DNA from: SIAF01 sp046152955
GTDB taxonomy: Bacteria > Planctomycetota > Planctomycetia > Planctomycetales > Planctomycetaceae
Direction: 5' to 3'
Length of the DNA stretch: 14,039 nt
Assembly: GCA_046152955.1 (NCBI GenBank)
Contig: JBJXGA010000149.1
Coordinates: 1-14,039, forward strand
Part shown: one piece after another, positions 1 to 6,183 of the stretch
How the letters are laid out: every line of letters starts with the position of its first letter
How positions within the stretch are numbered: the first letter of the stretch is position 1
The notes under the pieces: generated by a model
The model's database searches: none
Seen by the model: only the letters and a program-made list of their open reading frames with translations
Told to the model about the DNA's origin: nothing
Translations under genes and position numbers: made by a program

Positions 1-810
1 CTCTTCGGCCACGCGCAGCCGGCGAACCGCCAACCACGCGATGGGGTGCCACCAGTACGCGGCGAGCACCAGCAATGTGAACCAGCGAATCCAGTGATCG
101 CCCCGTTTCACATGCGCGATCTCGTGAGCCAGCACCAATTCAATCTGTTCATCGGTCCACCTGGAGACCCATTCGCCAGGCAACACGATCCTTGGCGTGC
201 GCCCGGCATGCCAGACCAGCGGTGCAATGTTGGCATCGACAACCTCAATCAACGGCGTCTTGGCCAATCCAAGTCTTTCCGCAATACGGTCAGCAACGGT
301 CACCAAGTCACGACTGCCGGGCCGTGCCACTCGCAGCAACCGGGAGAATCGAAAGATGCGGACGGCCGCAACCATCGTCCAAACCGCTGTCCCAATCAGC
401 CAACAGCCCAACACCAGCGCCCGGAACTCAGAGCCAGCCTCGTTTTGCAGCTCACCCGCCCCCCTCGGCAGTTGGAGTTCCGACTGCGTCCTGACGAGAT
501 CCGAGCTTGAAAGGGCTCCGTGGAGGCGACTGCGGTCGTCTCCTGCTCCAGTGCCCATCGGCAAGGCGCTGGGAAGCCGTCCGGGCGTCTCCTGAAATGC
601 CCTAAAGGGCACGGCGTCGCGAAATCCCCATCCGACGATCGCAGGAACAGGCACCACCGGCGGAGTGATCAACTTCAGCAATACGATGAGCCACATTGCG
701 TGGATGGCCGCCGGCTGATGACGCACGAAGCGGGACACGGCCATGACAATCATGCCCATGACGGCCGCGAACAATGTGTTGTTCAATACCGCGTCGAGAA
801 CCCAGGACAT
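1..810 (-). CDS. BlaR1-type M56 family metallopeptidase, N-terminal part (runs off window)
   Basis: Translating the minus strand from ATG at 808-810 gives 270 residues without a stop to the window edge, so the C-terminus is missing. Three hydrophobic segments (about residues 4-25, 35-60 and 145-170) precede a zinc-peptidase motif HEIAH at residues 229-233, followed by KRGDHW and another hydrophobic stretch. This arrangement is that of M56 (BlaR1/MecR1) membrane peptidases, which in the classical case sense a signal and cleave a BlaI/MecI repressor. In planctomycetes many M56 proteins carry other C-terminal domains, so the ligand cannot be told from this part. The start is the first ATG of the open frame; no strong Shine-Dalgarno is visible. 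A palindromic operator and promoter lie 30-80 bp upstream, which fits control by a BlaI-type repressor. No intact repressor gene is present beside it. Confidence 0.88.
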   Translation of the reverse strand, partial: MSWVLDAVLNNTLFAAVMGMIVMAVSRFVRHQPAAIHAMWLIVLLKLITPPVVPVPAIVGWGFRDAVPFRAFQETPGRLPSALPMGTGAGDDRSRLHGALSSSDLVRTQSELQLPRGAGELQNEAGSEFRALVLGCWLIGTAVWTMVAAVRIFRFSRLLRVARPGSRDLVTVADRIAERLGLAKTPLIEVVDANIAPLVWHAGRTPRIVLPGEWVSRWTDEQIELVLAHEIAHVKRGDHWIRWFTLLVLAAYWWHPIAWLAVRRLRVAEE

Positions 811-832
811 CGGTCGATGTTTTCACTTCGAA

Positions 833-862
833 TTGACTCTTGTAGACCGCGTGTCGTATAGA
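833..862 (+). promoter_or_regulatory. Divergent sigma70-like promoter, rightward
   Basis: TTGACT at 833-838 and TATAGA at 857-862, with an 18-bp spacer, form a rightward promoter overlapping the leftward one. It would transcribe the region from about 870 on, where no intact gene follows. It may be a remnant of a divergent gene, or serve a short transcript ending at the hairpin near 978-1003. Confidence 0.4.
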
Positions 863-881
863 TACGACACGCGGTCTACAA
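840..881. promoter_or_regulatory. Perfect 20-bp inverted repeat, likely BlaI/MecI-type operator
   Basis: Two 20-bp arms (840-859 and 862-881) are exact reverse complements around a 2-bp centre. The outer ends read TTGTAG and CTACAA. BlaI/MecI repressors bind dyads carrying TGTA/TACA half-sites, and M56 peptidases are their usual partners, so an operator is the natural reading. No T-run follows on either strand, which argues against a terminator. The link to BlaI is inferred from motif and context. Confidence 0.6.
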
Positions 882-887
882 TGTCAA
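859..887 (-). promoter_or_regulatory. Sigma70-like promoter for the M56 gene
   Basis: On the minus strand a perfect -35 TTGACA (plus coordinates 882-887) is followed after exactly 17 bp by TATCTA (859-864), a weaker -10. It points at the M56 start codon, about 50 bp away. Most of the element lies inside the inverted repeat, so a protein bound to the repeat would block it. Confidence 0.5.
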
Positions 888-949
888 GAGCCATCCTTCA
901 GGAATCGCTCGAGTTCGGCCAGAATGTCCTCGTCGAAGGGGCGAGCCAT
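884..949 (-). pseudogene. Possible C-terminal remnant of a BlaI-family repressor
   Basis: The minus-strand frame ending at the TGA at 884-886 encodes FDEDILAELERFLKDGS. This resembles the C-terminal helix of BlaI/MecI repressors, which typically end in an acidic stretch followed by a leucine-rich ELxxLL-like helix. It sits just upstream of the M56 gene, where blaI is expected. Residues further upstream in the frame do not look like the winged-helix domain, so only about 20 residues would remain. The match is short and could be chance. Confidence 0.25.
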
Positions 950-977
950 GTGCCCTGTTCCAGCCACTGGTCCAGAG

Positions 978-1003
978 CGGATGATGCTGTCATCCGTCTT
1001 TTT
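978..1003 (+). terminator. Terminator-like hairpin with T-run
   Basis: CGGATGA (978-984) pairs perfectly with TCATCCG (990-996) around a 5-nt loop and is followed directly by TCTTTTT (997-1003). This has the form of a weak intrinsic terminator on the plus strand, about 130 bp downstream of the rightward promoter. The stem is only 7 bp. Confidence 0.35.
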
Positions 1004-1079
1004 GGTGGGCCAGTCGGGACAGTACGCACTCCTCACCAAAGCGGTTGTCGCAGTCTGGCAATCCTCGGTCGTCGCCGGC

Positions 1080-1503
1080 GACACCCCTGAGACCGGCTTC
1101 GTCAACAAGGTCCATCGCCAGGCGGGTCGAGGACTCGCCACAGCGATTCGAAAGCGCGAACGGACGTTTCCATTCATTGTCGTCTTCCCTCAGTCGCAGG
1201 ACCGAACCTGACTCGCAGAATCACCGGACGGGAAACGCGCCCTCTCAATCCTGAATGAAGTCACCGAGAACTACCAGGCGGATACCCGGCGAGTGTATCT
1301 CACCGGGTACTCGATGGGTGGCGAAGGAACCTTCAGTTTGGCCGCCGCACATTCGGAACGCTTTGCGGCGATCCTTCCGATCTGCGGCGGAATCAGCGGC
1401 ACCCTGGGCCTGCGACTGTGGGGATCAGACGTACGACAACCCGGACATCTACGAGTGGCTGCTACTTCAAGAACGGCCGCTGGCAGAACCGGCGTCAGAG
1501 TGA
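1080..1503 (+). pseudogene. Decayed esterase/PHB-depolymerase-like alpha/beta hydrolase, copy 1
   Basis: The frame starting GDTPETGFVNKVHR, then AIRKRERTFPFIVVFPQSQDRT, then SPDGKRALSIL and VYLTGYSMGGEGTFSLAAAHSERFAAILPICGG, matches planctomycete secreted esterases of the LpqC/PHB-depolymerase type. The GYSMGG nucleophile elbow has its Ser codon at 1311-1313. The gene is broken in at least three ways. Sequence between the N-terminal strand and AIRKRE is missing (junction near 1120). A TGA at 1209-1211 stands where the family usually has Trp. After CGGISGTLG (near 1405) about 60 residues are lost and the frame shifts by one, so only the C-terminal DQTYDNPDIYEWLLLQERPLAE is found, in the other frame. 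The position of the catalytic His reads Cys. The 3' end is a 94-bp repeat of copy 2. The true 5' end is not recognisable; an in-frame ATG exists at 981. Confidence 0.8.
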
Positions 1504-1514
1504 AACAGGGATTC
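1421..1514 (+). repeat. 94-bp direct repeat, left copy (esterase 3' end)
   Basis: This segment covers the esterase C-terminus, its stop codon and 11 bp beyond. It matches 4988-5081 in the same orientation with 5 mismatches in 94 (counted by hand). Identity ends abruptly on the right side of both copies. Confidence 0.9.
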
Positions 1515-1566
1515 GAGCGATTGTCGTTGAAGACGAGGACCATACCCAAGGCGGTGCCACTTGCAT

Positions 1567-1593
1567 TTGACAGGGTGTTGAAGCCAGAATACT
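1567..1593 (+). promoter_or_regulatory. Weak candidate promoter for the 616-residue gene
   Basis: A perfect TTGACA (1567-1572) is followed after 15 bp by AATACT (1588-1593), a poor -10 at a short spacing. It lies 40 bp before the start codon at 1634, in a stretch where no other gene is seen. Confidence 0.25.
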
Positions 1594-1633
1594 CGTACGT
1601 TGAGTTCGGCAGATCGTCTGAAGCTAAGACGTC

Positions 1634-3484
1634 ATGGCCGATACCTCGAAGGATTATCCATTGCCGTCGTCGCTCACGATACGCTGTTCGGTCTTGTTGC
1701 TTCTGTTGGGACTGGTACGTTCGTCGATTCTTTCTGCCGACGATCCGATGGATCGAATCGCGCAGGCCTGGAACCAACACTACGGTACATTCGCGCAGAG
1801 CGACCACTATCACTATCGATGTGCGCTAACTCAGCGACGACTGAAGGCCGCACTTACCTGGAAAGAGCGTCCCGTTCCCGAGCTGACCCAGTTTGTCGTG
1901 GAACTGTTTCGTCTGGGGCCGGCAGCACGGATGAACCTGGCTTCCGGGGGCGATTTTTCCGCCATCGATGATTCGGGGTGGATTCAGATTTTTGATGGCC
2001 GAGCGGGATACGTGATCGAGGACGCATCCAGCAAAGGTATCACGATCTATTCCGCAAGCCGAGACGTCGACGGTGTCCGCAGAGCCACCGAACCGATTGC
2101 CGATCCGCTCGCCGATGTCCTGGGACTGGCATCGTCGCGTGCCGGAACGTCATTCGGGTTGGGAATCGGCCCGCCGCAGGACGCGTTTGATGTTCACAGT
2201 GCTTTGGCCGGCGGACGATTTAGGATTGTGTCCGCAGACGACGAGGAAGTCGAATTGATGAACGCAGATGGCGACCGATTCACGCTGAGCGTCCCGCACC
2301 GGTACGCGCTCGTTCGCCGCGAATGGATTTGGGATACAGAAACCGGGACCCGCGGTTCGCTTGCGAACAGACAGTGGTGCCAGTTTTCGGATGGCACCTG
2401 GTATCCCGAGGTCTGTGACTTCAACTGTTTCAGGCCGCCGACGGACGACGGGCCTGCGGAGGAGTTGTTCACAATCCAGTATCGATTCGAATCGTTGCCA
2501 GCCACGATCGCATCCGATTTCCAGGTTCAAGCCAATCGCCCCGGAATGGACATCACTTACTACGGTCGCGAGGGGGACTTTCGCGTCAGGCGGTTGAAGG
2601 GGGGAGAAGCGTTTAACCTGACGCAAGTAGCTCACAACAAACTGTCGATTCGCTGGGATGCGCGGGACCAACCACGGTTTTCGATTTTTGAGAGAGCGAA
2701 TGTTGCACCAGCCGTGATCGTTGCGGTCCTCATTGCTGTTCGATGGTTGTCCGGTCGATCAGTGGGCGGAGGGTGGCAATCCACAATGGTGCGGCTATCG
2801 CTTTTGCTGATTGCCATGTTTGTTGTACTGACAAATTTCGCGATGTGGCTTTATCAAGGCAGCACGATCCACGATCACACGCTGTCTTTCTATTCCTGGA
2901 CGCACAACTCCTTGAGCGATCTTGGACGAGAGTACCGTTACGACGACGGCGATAATTCTCCCGCCAACATTGTGTTCAAATCGGCGTTAACGTTTGCCGG
3001 TACAGGTGCGATCGCATACGCATTCTCGATGCCTTTTCTCTTCCACCGTCTGGCGTCTGCGCGACTAGCGGCGTCCGCGGCGGTCAGTGGAGTTCTTGCG
3101 GGATGGAGCTGCATCCGAATTGGCTGGGCTCCCATCGATGTCTACCATGACCAACACACGATCTATGTGCATTGCGGTTTCGCTGCATTCGGAATCATGT
3201 GCCTGTTGTACGGAACCGCTCTGCTGCTGGAAGCCGACTATTCCAAGCATTACGGCTGGAGCGTGCTGGCGTGTTGTTCGCTGTTGGGAGCCTATCTTGT
3301 GTTGTGGCAGTTCGATGGAATCGGCCCGCTGTCCGACGTGCTGTTGCGACAGGCGATCGCTCAGAAGGTGGTCGTTTACTCCCTCGTCATTTGTTTTGTG
3401 TTTCAGGCCAAGGGAGGGCTTAACTGGCTGAAACGACGCAAGGTCAACGATTCGTCCCCTGGAATCTTGAGGCCACCATCATGA
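1634..3484 (+). CDS. Exported protein with C-terminal DUF998-like membrane domain
   Basis: This is a 616-residue protein. Residues about 14-35 form a signal peptide or membrane anchor (a run of leucines ending SILSA). Residues about 36-350 form a soluble, strand-rich domain without a family I can name; its layout recalls LolA-like periplasmic proteins (weak impression). From about residue 356 there are six to seven hydrophobic segments. They include the signature SLSDLGREY followed by NIVFKSALTFAGTG, and later GWAPIDVYHDQHTIYVH, which resemble the DUF998 integral membrane family (usually about 200 residues and standing alone). The product therefore looks like a sensor-like extracytoplasmic domain fused to a DUF998 unit; no activity can be assigned. 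The ATG at 1634 is chosen because it places the signal peptide at the N-terminus; its ribosome site is weak. The next gene starts 36 bp downstream, so co-transcription is likely. The gene lies between two esterase fragments. Confidence 0.8.
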   Translation: MADTSKDYPLPSSLTIRCSVLLLLLGLVRSSILSADDPMDRIAQAWNQHYGTFAQSDHYHYRCALTQRRLKAALTWKERPVPELTQFVVELFRLGPAARMNLASGGDFSAIDDSGWIQIFDGRAGYVIEDASSKGITIYSASRDVDGVRRATEPIADPLADVLGLASSRAGTSFGLGIGPPQDAFDVHSALAGGRFRIVSADDEEVELMNADGDRFTLSVPHRYALVRREWIWDTETGTRGSLANRQWCQFSDGTWYPEVCDFNCFRPPTDDGPAEELFTIQYRFESLPATIASDFQVQANRPGMDITYYGREGDFRVRRLKGGEAFNLTQVAHNKLSIRWDARDQPRFSIFERANVAPAVIVAVLIAVRWLSGRSVGGGWQSTMVRLSLLLIAMFVVLTNFAMWLYQGSTIHDHTLSFYSWTHNSLSDLGREYRYDDGDNSPANIVFKSALTFAGTGAIAYAFSMPFLFHRLASARLAASAAVSGVLAGWSCIRIGWAPIDVYHDQHTIYVHCGFAAFGIMCLLYGTALLLEADYSKHYGWSVLACCSLLGAYLVLWQFDGIGPLSDVLLRQAIAQKVVVYSLVICFVFQAKGGLNWLKRRKVNDSSPGILRPPS

Positions 3485-3502
3485 AGAAGTAACCTGAAGG
3501 AT

Positions 3503-3533
3503 TCATGAGCATCCCCTATCATGAGCATCCCCT
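3503..3533 (+). repeat. 15-bp tandem duplication over a start codon
   Basis: TCATGAGCATCCCCT occurs at 3503-3517 and again at 3519-3533 (period 16 bp). Each copy carries an ATG (3505 and 3521), and the two are out of frame with each other. The Shine-Dalgarno-like AAGGA (3497-3501) is 3 nt from the first ATG and 19 nt from the second, which opens the long frame. Confidence 0.9.
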
Positions 3534-4846
3534 TGTGGCAGAAGGGCCTGCTCCTTATGGTCATTGGCCCTCTGGTCAATATGGTATCGGGCTTTGTGTT
3601 TCCTATCGTGGGAATTTCCGAGTCAGCTCGTGGCCAACGCTTCGAGGAAGGACTCGTCACCTATCTTTGTGTCATTGCCGGCGTCGTGCTTGTGAGCATG
3701 CACTTCGTGCGTGGCATCAGAGACTCAAAAGTTCGCAACGCGGAGAAACGCGCGAAGTCGAACGCGGGCGGGCCTGCGGTTCGCTCGACCGGCCACGACG
3801 GCCGACTCCTGCCCGGGCATTACACAGCCATCGGCTGGGGGGTGCTTGGTCTGTGCGTCGTTGCTTCTATCGCGATCCTCATCGGTGTCTTTGTCGCCGG
3901 CAATCGAACGGATGTTCCGCGCCCCGGTCCCGGCGTGACGGAAAGCCCCGAATCGAAGAAGCCACACAAAAGCTATCCCGTGTCGATTGACATCCCGGAG
4001 GATTCTCAAGTTGTGCCCAGCGATGCAACGCTGCCGCCAGGCACGCGGCTCCAGGCCTGTTGGGCAGGAAAATGGAACCCGAACACGTTGTTGTCAGAAA
4101 ACGGCGACGGGAATCGCACCGTGCGGTGGGATGATTTCGGACCGCCTTATGACTGTCGCATGGTCCGTAGCGAGTTGATCATCCGAAGGGACGTTCTGAA
4201 GCAGTTCGGCGAATTCCCGGCGAGCCCGCCTGCCGTCGCCACGCCACGTCCGAAAGCGGCGAATGGTGCGGCCGGCGTCGATCCGAAACCCAAGTCGCTC
4301 AAGAACTGTCCCGTGACGATCGGCGTCCCGGCGGATTCTCATGTCGTGCCCGCCGATGCGAAGCTGCCACCTGGCACACGGCTCCAGGCCTGCTGGTCGG
4401 GAAAATGGAATCCGATCACTTTGCTTTCGGAAGACAACGACGGGAATCTGACCGTGCGGTGGAACGATTTCGGTCCGCCCTTTGACTGCAGCATGATCCG
4501 GAAGGAACTCATCATCAAAACAGACGTCTTGAAGCATCGCAGGCGTCGCGATGAGCGCCATCAATCGCACCTGACCGCGCTGGACGGTTCTCCCGAGATG
4601 CTGGCTATCAACGCCGCCCGGCTCCGCTCCCAATTTGTTCGTTATGTGGAGGCGGACCTGTTCCAGTGGCGGCCGACCGAGCAGTTCGACACGGTGTGTT
4701 GTTCTGATCAGAATTCGTCCTGCTCTTGCCAGAGAATGCAAACCGAAATGGACGATCAGAAGGTCGCCCGCATGACCATCACAATGACATCCACGCTGAG
4801 CGATAGCGGCACCAGCGCCAAGAGCGAACTGCCGGAACACAATTGA
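3521..4846 (+). CDS. Membrane protein with two tudor/agenet-like repeats; C-terminus is a fused methyltransferase fragment
   Basis: This is a 441-residue frame. Hydrophobic segments at about 7-31, 44-62 and 102-126 indicate a membrane protein. Residues 152-227 and 263-338 are two repeats of 76 residues each, 56 of 76 identical by hand count. The core of each reads GTRLQACWxGKWNPxTLLSE, then TVRWxDFGPPxDC and ELII. The pattern 'x-W-x-GKW-x-T-L...V-R-W' resembles tudor/agenet/SH3-like barrels; the assignment is by pattern only. Residues 351-392 (LTALDGSPEM to FDTV) instead look like the post-motif-I to motif-II stretch of a class I SAM methyltransferase, without the glycine-rich motif I or the rest. 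Residues 393-441 are not recognisable. The original gene probably ended near residue 340 and was fused to foreign sequence by deletion. The start region carries a small duplication that spoils the ribosome-site spacing, so expression is uncertain. Confidence 0.65.
   Translation: MSIPLWQKGLLLMVIGPLVNMVSGFVFPIVGISESARGQRFEEGLVTYLCVIAGVVLVSMHFVRGIRDSKVRNAEKRAKSNAGGPAVRSTGHDGRLLPGHYTAIGWGVLGLCVVASIAILIGVFVAGNRTDVPRPGPGVTESPESKKPHKSYPVSIDIPEDSQVVPSDATLPPGTRLQACWAGKWNPNTLLSENGDGNRTVRWDDFGPPYDCRMVRSELIIRRDVLKQFGEFPASPPAVATPRPKAANGAAGVDPKPKSLKNCPVTIGVPADSHVVPADAKLPPGTRLQACWSGKWNPITLLSEDNDGNLTVRWNDFGPPFDCSMIRKELIIKTDVLKHRRRRDERHQSHLTALDGSPEMLAINAARLRSQFVRYVEADLFQWRPTEQFDTVCCSDQNSSCSCQRMQTEMDDQKVARMTITMTSTLSDSGTSAKSELPEHN
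4571..4699 (+). pseudogene. Internal fragment of a class I SAM-dependent methyltransferase
   Basis: These 43 codons read LTALDGSPEMLAINAARL, then VRYVEADLFQWRP, then FDTV. The acidic residue after the second strand (D in ALDGSPEM) that usually holds the SAM ribose and the ADLF motif II are visible. Motif I and everything after motif II are missing. It is in frame with the preceding repeat protein and lies just upstream of the second esterase fragment. Confidence 0.6.
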
Positions 4847-5070
4847 AGGACATCCCCTGGTGGTGTTTCGTGGGCGACGCCGATGCACCGAGTACCGTCA
4901 CTCTCAACCGGGTGTTGACGAGAGCCGTCACGAAGGCTGGCGAGCGTCCCATCCACCACGAGTACCCCGGCGTCGCACACGATTGCTGGGATCAGACGTA
5001 CGACAACCCGGACGTTTACGAGTGGCTGCTGCTTCAAGAACGGCCGCTGGCCGAACAGGCGTCAGAGTGA
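4843..5070 (+). pseudogene. C-terminal fragment of an esterase/PHB-depolymerase-like hydrolase, copy 2
   Basis: From LKDIPWWCFVGDADAP to the stop at 5068-5070, 75 residues match the C-terminal third of the same esterase family as copy 1. The conserved HEYPGVAHDCWDQTYDNPDVYEWLL contains the catalytic His region. The N-terminal two-thirds, including the GxSxG serine, are absent, and an in-frame TAG lies upstream (4804-4806). The fragment begins almost exactly where copy 1 loses its sequence, so the two pieces together would rebuild most of one enzyme. The frame opens with TTG and has no evident ribosome site, so it is unlikely to be functional. Confidence 0.8.
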
Positions 5071-5081
5071 AACAGGGATTC
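4988..5081 (+). repeat. 94-bp direct repeat, right copy (esterase 3' end)
   Basis: This is the partner of 1421-1514, with 5 mismatches in 94 bp. It extends 11 bp beyond the esterase stop codon and then diverges abruptly. Confidence 0.9.
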
Positions 5082-5202
5082 AAGGAACCCGGCAACGCCG
5101 ACCAATGTGCGAACACACTACCTTTCCAGTGCCGTACAGACGCGCCGTCCCTGAATTTGGCACAATGACTCGCTTTCGGCGGTTCGTCGCTACCTTGGTG
5201 AA

Positions 5203-6183
5203 CTACACCTCCAGGTTGACCGACTTCCGCTGCGATGCCGAGAGGATGGCTCCAATGGCGACGGCGATCCACAGCAACACTTTGCAGGTGATCCAAAACG
5301 GCGTGTAGTTGGCCACGACGTTCCCCACGAGTCCGGCGGCGGCGCGTAAGTCAAAAATCCCCATCCATCGCAGCATCCAAAAGGCCACAAAGACAATCTC
5401 GCCGCAGGCGCCCACGCAGAGCGTCAAGAACAGGCTGGAGATCACCGGGGTCCGCTGGAAGGCGACCGATTTTCGCACGGCAATTCCCAGAGGTCGGCCG
5501 AACGCCCAACCGACGCCAACCGCCAGCCCCATAAACAGCAGCATGGTGAAATGGTCAATCGGAATGACCTTGACTTGCATCCAGACGAGAAGCAAGCCGA
5601 TAGCCGTCCAGAGTCCTCCCCAACCGAGCGCTGCATAGCAGAAGACGGCCGGCAGGCCGAGCGTCCCGAGAAGCGTGGCGCGATTCAGTTGGGCCTCGGC
5701 CTGTTCCTTTTCCTGATACGCCTCGTCGAGACAGGCGGGGCAGAGCCGCGTCGGCATCCCATCGACGCACATGAGCGGCGCCTCAGGAGCCTTGCCGCAC
5801 CGCAGGCATCCGGGCGCTACGGCCAGGTCGGTCGCTGCGAGTGTCTGTCCGAAGCATTCGACCAGCGACAGGATGACCTCATCCGTGACCTGGTCGATAT
5901 TGTACAGCGTCAACCAGGCGGAATTGGCGTCGAATGATAGTCTGGCCTGATCGGCCGGAACGTCTCGCAACAAGTCGTGCAGCGGGTCAAACTCAGTCCC
6001 CTGTCGATCGATACGGAATTGAAGGAGTACGGCCTGACTTGATGACTCGGGTTGTTCGGACACGAGGAACGTCATCGCGACGGGAATGCCCGCCAGCTCC
6101 CCCAGAGCGCGGCCGTCACTCTGCATGACCAGCCCCAGGGCATTCACCAGTGAAGTCATCGTTTCGACAGGTGACAACATCAT
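5203..6183 (-). CDS. Membrane protein with zinc-ribbon-like cysteines, function unknown
   Basis: This is a 326-residue protein that I do not recognise. Residues 1-120 are soluble and of mixed composition. C126-x-x-C129 and C148-x-x-C151 could bind one zinc ion. They are followed by a short charged linker (EKEQAEAQ) and four to five hydrophobic segments (about 172-205, 208-228, 248-272, 282-295 and 298-316). A soluble domain, a zinc knuckle and a membrane bundle suggest a membrane-anchored regulatory or scaffold protein, but no catalytic motif is visible. The start is taken at the first of two adjacent ATGs (6181-6183), preceded by AGGCGAGGC as a possible ribosome site. It is transcribed towards the esterase fragment, with 130 bp of unexplained DNA between them, and appears to be a single-gene unit. 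Confidence 0.75.
   Translation of the reverse strand: MMLSPVETMTSLVNALGLVMQSDGRALGELAGIPVAMTFLVSEQPESSSQAVLLQFRIDRQGTEFDPLHDLLRDVPADQARLSFDANSAWLTLYNIDQVTDEVILSLVECFGQTLAATDLAVAPGCLRCGKAPEAPLMCVDGMPTRLCPACLDEAYQEKEQAEAQLNRATLLGTLGLPAVFCYAALGWGGLWTAIGLLLVWMQVKVIPIDHFTMLLFMGLAVGVGWAFGRPLGIAVRKSVAFQRTPVISSLFLTLCVGACGEIVFVAFWMLRWMGIFDLRAAAGLVGNVVANYTPFWITCKVLLWIAVAIGAILSASQRKSVNLEV

Noticed and set aside
840..881. Reading the long inverted repeat as a bidirectional transcription terminator
   Set aside because: No T-run follows on either strand, and both -35 boxes flank it at proper spacing; an operator explains it better.
1271..1813. Long minus-strand frame of 180 codons opposite the esterase remnant and the next gene's start
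   Set aside because: It has no recognisable protein content and overlaps clear esterase sequence and a signal peptide on the other strand.
4094..4888. Minus-strand frame of 264 codons opposite the repeat protein
   Set aside because: It is the antisense shadow of the duplicated repeats and is rich in residues typical of such shadows; the plus strand shows clear conserved repeats.
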